Source: Actinomycetes bacterium
Lineage (GTDB): Bacteria > Actinomycetota > Actinomycetes > Mycobacteriales > Mycobacteriaceae
NCBI GenBank assembly: GCA_023416315.1
Contig: JAEZIA010000457.1
Span: 1 to 10,988, forward strand
DNA length: 10,988 nucleotides
Reading direction: 5' to 3'
The position numbers were made by a program, and so were the translations under genes. Positions 7,093 through 10,988 of this stretch are shown here, in pieces. The stretch's first letter is position 1; every line of letters begins with the position of its first letter. Below the pieces are notes generated by a model. It did no database searches. It was given only the letters and a program-made list of their open reading frames with translations, and was not told the origin of the DNA.

Positions 7093-8280
7093 TCACCGCC
7101 CCGGGGTGAGCCACAGATTGTCGGCGGTCATGGTGTCGCCGGGTCCCGCGGCGGCACCCGTCTGCAGCACCAGGTCGAAGGCTTCGGCGCGGATCCGCGT
7201 GTCGGTGTAGAGCAGCACCGTCACGCCCGCGGTGAACGGCGCGGTGATGATCTGGGCGATCGCACCGCCGACGGCAGCTACTGTGGTCGCCAGGATGAGC
7301 GGTCCCGCGGAATCCGCCCCGATCAAAAACACCTGGCCGGCGATGCTGAACGGGACGGACACGGCAGCGGCGATGAAACCGGCCACCAACGAGGCCAGCA
7401 ACCGGATGCCGAGCACCCGCCAGAAGTGGTTGCGCACCAGGCCAAACGACCGACCGATGGAGGCGATCACGGGCTTTCGCTCCAGGACGACGGCCACCGG
7501 CGCGAACGACAACGCGGTGTACACGTAGACCAGCGCGGCGATCAGCAGCAGTACCAGCGGAATGCCGACGAGCACCGCGGCGGTGGCGTTGGCCCCTGCC
7601 GCGACACCCGCGATGACCGCAACCACCACCCCGATCAACAGCACTACGGCAAGGACCTCCAAGACGCTGAGCCCGATCAGCGCCCACAACCTGCCCCGCA
7701 GTCGCGCCCATGCCTCACCGATGGTGATCTGCGCGCCGAACACCGCGCGCCCGACGACGACGGTGAGCATGCCCGACAGCAGGATTCCCGAGAGCGCCGT
7801 GGCCACCCCGCTGGTCAGACCCGACAAGCCCGAACCGACCAACGCCGGGGTGGACATCTCCTCGCCGCTTTCGGCCCCGATGTCGCCCATTGCGAGCAGC
7901 GGGCCCAGCTGCAGGATCAGTGCCAGCGCCTGGGTGATCACCACGACGACGGTCGTCAGGCCCAGCGTCGCTTTCGGGTTGGCCCGGATGTAGCTGACCG
8001 CGCCGTTGAAGAGGTCGCTGAGCGACAGCGGCCGCAGCGGGATGACACCCGGTTTGGCCGCCATCGGTACCGGGACGCCATACCCGGGCCCCGGGTAGCC
8101 GGGTGGTCCGTAGCCGGACGGGGGCGGATAGCCCGGCGGGGGATACCCGGGCGGCGGGTAACCGGGCGGGCCGTAATTCGGCGGCGGATAGCCCGGCGGG
8201 GGATATCCGGGTGGTGGGTATGGCGGTTGACCAGGCCATCCCGGCGGCGGTCCCGGTGGTCCGGGAGGTGGAGTCGTCAC
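7093..8280 (-). CDS. Proline-rich multi-spanning membrane protein, first gene of the MoxR operon
   Basis: A 395-residue protein from GTG 8280. Residues 1-72 are a Pro/Gly/Tyr-rich tail built from YPPPG repeats. A conserved juxtamembrane motif follows (PLRPLSLSDLFNGAVSYIRA, 81-100), then about six hydrophobic segments (105-130, 158-180, 198-230, 234-260, 291-325, 328-355). It closes with LLYTDTRIRAEAFDLVLQTG (356-375). This layout resembles the membrane domain of glycerophosphoryl diester phosphodiesterases (DUF7847-like), but no phosphodiesterase catalytic domain is attached, so no enzyme activity should be assumed. It corresponds to Rv3689. Start choice is uncertain: GTG 8280 has a GGGGG stretch about 9 nt upstream. 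An in-frame ATG at 8337 would add 19 basic residues and sits 5 nt after a TACGTT hexamer, so a leaderless 414-residue form is possible. Confidence 0.82.
   Translation of the reverse strand: MTTPPPGPPGPPPGWPGQPPYPPPGYPPPGYPPPNYGPPGYPPPGYPPPGYPPPSGYGPPGYPGPGYGVPVPMAAKPGVIPLRPLSLSDLFNGAVSYIRANPKATLGLTTVVVVITQALALILQLGPLLAMGDIGAESGEEMSTPALVGSGLSGLTSGVATALSGILLSGMLTVVVGRAVFGAQITIGEAWARLRGRLWALIGLSVLEVLAVVLLIGVVVAVIAGVAAGANATAAVLVGIPLVLLLIAALVYVYTALSFAPVAVVLERKPVIASIGRSFGLVRNHFWRVLGIRLLASLVAGFIAAAVSVPFSIAGQVFLIGADSAGPLILATTVAAVGGAIAQIITAPFTAGVTVLLYTDTRIRAEAFDLVLQTGAAAGPGDTMTADNLWLTPGR
8077..8223 (-). repeat. YPPPG repeat region with an internal 60-bp tandem duplication
   Basis: This stretch codes for residues 20-68 of the Pro-rich protein: runs of the pentapeptide YPPPG (15-bp period), interrupted by NYG and SGYG. 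At DNA level 8123-8160 and 8183-8220 match at 35 of 38 positions, an exact 60-bp offset, so a 20-residue block has been duplicated in tandem. Such tracts change length readily between strains. Confidence 0.8.
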
Positions 8281-8342
8281 CGGCGAACGCCCCCGACGTC
8301 GTTGCTCATCAGCCCATCCTGTCGACCGACGGGGCATTTCTC

Positions 8343-8348
8343 AACGTA
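8343..8348 (-). promoter_or_regulatory. Putative -10 element of the MoxR operon promoter
   Basis: Read on the minus strand the hexamer is TACGTT (TANNNT), 5 nt before ATG 8337 and 62 nt before GTG 8280. It would give either a leaderless message starting at ATG 8337 or a leader of about 55 nt leading to GTG 8280. It is the only good candidate I see in the 99-nt divergent gap. Confidence 0.4.
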
Positions 8349-8366
8349 CGCGCCGACCCGGGCGCG

Positions 8367-8372
8367 TAGCGT
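8367..8372 (+). promoter_or_regulatory. -10 element of the yqeY-like gene (leaderless type)
   Basis: TAGCGT (TANNNT) is followed by 7 nt and then ATG 8380, with no Shine-Dalgarno sequence in between, so the message is probably leaderless. A -35 element for this promoter would fall on 8344-8349, which is the -10 hexamer of the opposing promoter. Confidence 0.5.
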
Positions 8373-8379
8373 TTGCGCC

Positions 8380-8844
8380 ATGGCGGAGCTCAAGGACCGG
8401 CTCAGATCGGACCTCACCGAAGCGATGAAGGCGAAGGACAAGTTGCGCACCGCGACACTGCGGTTGCTGCTCGCGGCGATCCAGACCGAGGAGGTTTCGG
8501 GCAAGCAGGCCCGCGACCTCAGCGACGAGGATGTGCTCAAAGTGCTCGCCAGGGAGTCCAAGAAACGCAGCGAGTCCGCCGAGATCTACACCCAGAACGG
8601 TCGCGGTGAGCTGGCTGCCGAGGAGCACGCCGAGGCCAGGATCATCGACGAGTATCTGCCGACCCCGTTGACCGACGCCGAGGTGGCCGATGTGGCCGAC
8701 ACGGCAATCGCACAGGTGGCCGAGGAGATCGGTGAGCGTCCCTCGCCCAAGCAGATGGGTTTGGTGATGAAGGCGGCCACCGCGATCGCCGCGGGCAAGG
8801 CCGACGGGTCACGGCTGTCGGCTGCGGTCAAGGCCCGGCTGTAG
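8380..8844 (+). CDS. GatB/YqeY-domain protein
   Basis: A 154-residue soluble protein covering the whole YqeY fold. The N-terminal helical part begins MAELKDRLRSDLTEAMKAKD and continues into the TLRLLLAAIQTEEVSG helix (25-40). A lysine-rich helix follows (LARESKKRSESAEIY, 56-70), then AEARIIDEYLPTPLTDAEV (83-101). The C-terminal tail-domain motif is RPSPKQMGLVMKAATAIAAG (120-139). The domain is related to the tRNA-binding tail of GatB in the tRNA amidotransferase, but stand-alone YqeY proteins have no proven reaction; tRNA binding or a role in amidated-tRNA handling is only a guess. It corresponds to Rv3688c in both length and orientation. It is divergent from the MoxR operon and upstream of the oxidoreductase gene, which has its own promoter, so it may be monocistronic. 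Confidence 0.93.
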   Translation: MAELKDRLRSDLTEAMKAKDKLRTATLRLLLAAIQTEEVSGKQARDLSDEDVLKVLARESKKRSESAEIYTQNGRGELAAEEHAEARIIDEYLPTPLTDAEVADVADTAIAQVAEEIGERPSPKQMGLVMKAATAIAAGKADGSRLSAAVKARL

Positions 8845-8852
8845 TCCTGCCC

Positions 8853-8876
8853 GTTTCACCACCTGAGGTCGGGGTA
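8853..8876 (+). promoter_or_regulatory. Predicted SigF promoter of the F420-type oxidoreductase
   Basis: GTTT (8853-8856), a 15-nt spacer and GGGTA (8872-8876) match the mycobacterial SigF consensus (GTTT-N15-17-GGGTA). The -10 ends 10 nt before ATG 8887. A start site about 7-11 nt downstream would give a leader of 0-4 nt, and indeed no ribosome binding site is present. Confidence 0.65.
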
Positions 8877-8886
8877 CTCGTCGCGC

Positions 8887-9873
8887 ATGACGCGCTTCGG
8901 ATACACCCTCATGACCGAGCAGAGTGGCCCCAAAGATCTTGTGCGCTACGCCGTTTCGGCTGAGCAAGTAGGCTTCGACTTCGAAGTCTGCAGTGACCAT
9001 TTCTCGCCATGGCTGACTTCGCAAGGGCATGCCCCCAACGCCTGGACATTGCTGGGCGCGGTGGCGCACGCCACCGAGCGGGTCGGCCTCTGCACCTACG
9101 TGACGTGCCCGACGATGCGGTATCACCCCGCCGTGGTGGCCCAACAGGCGGCGACGCTGCAGATCCTGGCCGACGGCCGGTTCACCCTGGGTCTGGGCTC
9201 CGGCGAGAACCTCAACGAGCACGTTGTCGGCAAGGGCTGGCCGACGATCCAGCGTCGCCAGGACATGCTCCAGGAAGCGATCGTGGTCATCCGCGAGTTG
9301 CTCAGCGGTGAGCTCGTGGATCACAAAGGCGAGTACTTCCAAGTCGATTCCGCTCGGATCTGGGACGTGCCCGACGAGCCGGTCACCATCGGCGTGGCGG
9401 TGTCCGGCGAGCGTTCACTCGAGGCGTTCGCCACGGTGGGCGATCACATGATTGCCGTCGAACCGGACGGCAAGCTCGTCGATGGCTGGCACGGTGCGCG
9501 GCAGGCGACCGGTCTGGCCGGTGGCGGCCGGATCATCGGACAGATCCCGGTGTGCTGGGATCCGGACCGCGACGCGGCGATCAACCGCGCACACGACGAG
9601 TTTCGGTGGTTCGGCGGCGGCTGGGATGTCAACGCCGATCTGCCCACGCCGGCCGGATTCGCCGGCGCCACCCAGTTCGTGAGCCCGGAAGCAGTCGCCG
9701 AGAACATTCCGTGCGGGCCCGACTTGGATGCCATCGTCGAGGCGGTGAGCGCTTATTGGAAAGCCGGATTCACCGACATCGCACTGGTACAGATCGGGGA
9801 CGAGGGCCAGGACGAGTTCCTGGCAAAGGCGGCCGAGCCACTGCTGGCCAAACTGCGCGAGGCGGCCAACTGA
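8887..9873 (+). CDS. LLM-class, probably F420-dependent oxidoreductase (FGD-like family)
   Basis: A 328-residue TIM-barrel enzyme of the bacterial luciferase-like superfamily, in the branch related to F420-dependent glucose-6-phosphate dehydrogenase. Support: FGYTLMTEQS at the first strand (4-13), CSDHFSPW (35-42) with Asp37-His38 matching the FGD DHF motif and catalytic His40, TCPTMRYHPAVVAQQAATLQ (73-92), and GLGSGENLNEH (102-112), where Glu107 matches FGD Glu109. These regions form the F420 pocket. The predicted role is hydride transfer between an unknown small substrate and F420. From an alignment made from memory, the FGD arginine that binds glucose-6-phosphate (Arg283) is Asn273 here, so glucose-6-phosphate is probably not the substrate. 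ATG 8887 is the first start after the SigF-type promoter and places the barrel's first strand correctly. It is a likely redox/stress partner of the catalase 85 nt downstream. Confidence 0.88.
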   Translation: MTRFGYTLMTEQSGPKDLVRYAVSAEQVGFDFEVCSDHFSPWLTSQGHAPNAWTLLGAVAHATERVGLCTYVTCPTMRYHPAVVAQQAATLQILADGRFTLGLGSGENLNEHVVGKGWPTIQRRQDMLQEAIVVIRELLSGELVDHKGEYFQVDSARIWDVPDEPVTIGVAVSGERSLEAFATVGDHMIAVEPDGKLVDGWHGARQATGLAGGGRIIGQIPVCWDPDRDAAINRAHDEFRWFGGGWDVNADLPTPAGFAGATQFVSPEAVAENIPCGPDLDAIVEAVSAYWKAGFTDIALVQIGDEGQDEFLAKAAEPLLAKLREAAN

Positions 9874-9897
9874 TGTTGTGATCGATTGGCCTGCGGG

Positions 9898-9943
9898 TTG
9901 TTTGGGGGCGGGTGCCCGGGGTAACCGGGCCTGACCCAAACAA
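9898..9943 (+). repeat. Nested inverted repeat across the catalase promoter
   Basis: Outer arms TTGTTTGGG (9898-9906) and CCCAAACAA (9935-9943) are perfect complements. Inside them GCCCGG (9914-9919) pairs with CCGGGC (9925-9930) around a 5-nt loop. The left outer arm covers the -35 box, the inner repeat covers the -10 box, and the right outer arm ends 2 nt before the Shine-Dalgarno. It could be an operator, or a hairpin in read-through RNA from the oxidoreductase gene. No U-tract follows, so it is a poor intrinsic terminator. Confidence 0.6.
9900..9923 (+). promoter_or_regulatory. Predicted SigF promoter of the manganese catalase
   Basis: GTTT (9900-9903), 15 nt, then GGGTA (9919-9923) is the same architecture and spacer length as the oxidoreductase promoter. 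Transcription would start near 9930, leaving a leader of about 29 nt that includes the strong Shine-Dalgarno sequence. From general knowledge, catalases, including manganese catalase, are among the genes linked to SigF in fast-growing mycobacteria. Confidence 0.7.
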
Positions 9944-9945
9944 GT

Positions 9946-9951
9946 AGGAGG
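9946..9951 (+). promoter_or_regulatory. Strong Shine-Dalgarno of the catalase
   Basis: AGGAGG, 7 nt before ATG 9959. It is the only consensus ribosome binding site in the window and fixes the catalase start. It suggests much higher translation than for the neighbouring genes. Confidence 0.85.
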
Positions 9952-9958
9952 GGGACGG

Positions 9959-10852
9959 ATGTTCATCCACAACAAAGACCTTCAGTTCGAGGTGCGAGTC
10001 AATCAGCCCGATCCGCGCTTCGCGCGACTGTTGCAGGAGCAATTCGGTGGCGCCAACGGTGAATTGAAGGCCGCGATGCAGTACTTCACTCAGGCGTTCA
10101 TTCTGCGTGGCAAGAACCCCAAGATGTACGACCTGTTCATGGATATCGCCACCGAGGAACTCAGCCATCTCGAAATGGTCGGATCGATGATCACCATGCT
10201 GCTCGACGGGCTCAATGACGATCTCAAGCTGGCCAACGAGCAGTGTGACTGGATGCCGGCGATCGCGAGTAAGGACGGCCGCGAGTCAGTCATTCACGAA
10301 GTCGCCAGCAACCCGCTGTATTTCGTTCTCACCGGTGGTGGTCCAGATGTCAGCAACTCCCAGGGCGTACCGTGGAGCGGCTCCTACGTCAACGCCAACG
10401 GTGACCCGTCGGTGGATCTGCGGAGCAACCTGGCCGCTGAGTCGCGGGCCAAGATCGTCTACGAGTACCTCAAGCAGTTCACCGATGATCCGGGCGTGCA
10501 GGACACCCTGACGTTCCTGATGACCCGGGAGGTCGCGCACTATCAGCAGTTCACCGCTGCGATCAACGAACTGCCGGTGAACTTCCCGCCCGGACATCTC
10601 GCCGGCGACGAGCGTTTCCAGAACGTCGCGTTCAACATGTCCAACGGTGACGGCGATGTTCGCGGACCCTGGAACCAGGGCCAGGGCCCGTGGCCCGACG
10701 GGATGGAATGGGAGTACGTGTCGAACCCGGCCGAGCAGTGGCTCGGTGGCGAAGCCAGGAAGAACAAGGGCGAGCAGCGCAGCCCCGGTGGCACGCCGAA
10801 CGTGGACAGCGAGAAGCCGTTCACTCACGAACAGCGAGTCGCCACAAGCTGA
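9959..10852 (+). CDS. Manganese (non-haem) catalase
   Basis: A 297-residue cytoplasmic catalase with a ferritin-like four-helix bundle, converting hydrogen peroxide to water and oxygen at a dimanganese site. The ligand pattern is complete: Glu35 (NGELKAAMQYFTQ), Glu67 and His70 (TEELSHLEM), Glu161 (AAESRAKIVYEYL) and His194 (TREVAHYQQF). The spacings Glu67-His70 (3) and Glu161-His194 (33) equal those I recall for the Lactobacillus plantarum enzyme. MFIHNKDLQFEVRVNQPDPR is the usual N-terminus. A Gly/Trp/Pro-rich segment (229-253, NGDGDVRGPWNQGQGPWPDG) is typical of the C-terminal subunit-contact region, followed by a polar tail. The gene has its own predicted SigF promoter, a strong ribosome binding site and a strong terminator, so it is likely a well-expressed single-gene stress unit. 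No residue is missing; activity is expected. Confidence 0.96.
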   Translation: MFIHNKDLQFEVRVNQPDPRFARLLQEQFGGANGELKAAMQYFTQAFILRGKNPKMYDLFMDIATEELSHLEMVGSMITMLLDGLNDDLKLANEQCDWMPAIASKDGRESVIHEVASNPLYFVLTGGGPDVSNSQGVPWSGSYVNANGDPSVDLRSNLAAESRAKIVYEYLKQFTDDPGVQDTLTFLMTREVAHYQQFTAAINELPVNFPPGHLAGDERFQNVAFNMSNGDGDVRGPWNQGQGPWPDGMEWEYVSNPAEQWLGGEARKNKGEQRSPGGTPNVDSEKPFTHEQRVATS

Positions 10853-10864
10853 TTCGCAGCTGAC

Positions 10865-10907
10865 ACAAGATAGCCGGCCCCTGGTCATCAGGGGCCGGCT
10901 ATCTTGT
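10865..10907. terminator. Bidirectional intrinsic terminator hairpin
   Basis: A perfect 19-bp stem (10865-10883 with 10889-10907) closes a 5-nt loop GTCAT, 12 nt after the catalase stop. The stem core is GC-rich (GCCGGCCCC), with A/T-rich outer pairs (CAAGATA/TATCTTG) that give short T runs on both strands. It lies between convergent reading frames and could end both. A long U-tract is lacking, which is common in mycobacterial terminators. Confidence 0.85.
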
Positions 10908-10916
10908 TCGAGCAGG

Positions 10917-10988
10917 TCAGTGGCTCTGCGGGTCCGGCGGGTTCTTGCCGGCGCGGCCGGTCATGGCATCGCGGGCGTGGTCCATGAC
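10917..10988 (-). CDS. C-terminal end of a minus-strand gene, unidentified
   Basis: The minus-strand frame entering from the right edge encodes 23 residues (VMDHARDAMTGRAGKNPPDP, then QSH) and stops with TGA at 10919-10917, just past the shared terminator. It is charged and polar, and too short to assign. Its position facing the catalase across a bidirectional hairpin supports a real gene end. An ATG at its second codon could even begin a tiny peptide, but continuation beyond the window is more likely. Confidence 0.4.
   Translation of the reverse strand, partial: VMDHARDAMTGRAGKNPPDPQSH

Noticed and set aside
8077..8223. CRISPR-like or non-coding repeat array
   Set aside because: The 15- and 60-bp periodicity is explained by YPPPG codons in an open reading frame; there are no unique spacers.
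7045..8379. Long N-terminal extension of the yqeY-like frame
   Set aside because: The frame is open by chance, antisense to the Pro-rich gene, and the extension is low-complexity. The YqeY domain starts exactly at ATG 8380, which has its own -10 element.
9898..9943. Intrinsic terminator of the oxidoreductase gene
   Set aside because: No U-tract follows the hairpin, and its arms coincide with promoter elements and abut a strong ribosome binding site, so a regulatory reading fits better.

Overview
This GC-rich window (codons mostly ending in G or C, many GTG starts) looks like chromosome of a mycobacterium, probably a fast-growing Mycolicibacterium-type species. The main reason is gene order. 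The block from the RDD protein to the YqeY protein follows, from memory, the order and orientation of M. tuberculosis Rv3695 back to Rv3688c, and several predicted lengths agree (DUF58 protein 440 aa, YqeY protein 154 aa). The manganese catalase and F420-type oxidoreductase beyond it look like accessory stress genes.

Layout. Positions 2-748 (+) hold the C-terminal part of a CPA2-type cation/proton antiporter. A small three-helix membrane protein with a cysteine pair follows (792-1127, +). It is tail-to-tail with an RDD-domain membrane protein (1124-1984, -). Divergent from that is a SpoIIM/DUF95 membrane protein (2013-3005, +), which converges on the end of a five-gene minus-strand operon. 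In transcription order the operon is: a proline-rich multi-spanning membrane protein (8280-7093), a DUF4129 protein (7080-6427), a DUF4350 protein (6430-5309), a MoxR AAA+ ATPase (5312-4329) and a DUF58 protein (4329-3007). The last four are chained by start/stop overlaps. Divergent from the operon head is a GatB/YqeY-domain protein (8380-8844, +). Then come an LLM-class, probably F420-dependent oxidoreductase (8887-9873, +) and a dimanganese catalase (9959-10852, +), ended by a 19-bp perfect hairpin. A minus-strand reading-frame tail reaches the right edge.

How they work together. MoxR ATPases next to DUF58 proteins are generally thought to act as chaperone-like remodelling pairs. Here the pair sits with five membrane proteins (DUF4129, DUF4350, SpoIIM, RDD and the Pro-rich protein), which suggests one envelope-associated assembly of unknown substrate. 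The oxidoreductase and catalase each carry a GTTT-N15-GGGTA promoter that fits mycobacterial SigF, so they are probably a co-regulated stress/redox pair rather than part of the MoxR system. Two divergent intergenic regions (1985-2012 and 8281-8379) carry closely packed opposing -10 elements, most placed for leaderless transcripts.

No tRNA, rRNA, CRISPR array or insertion sequence was seen. No stretch over 300 bases lacks a gene.
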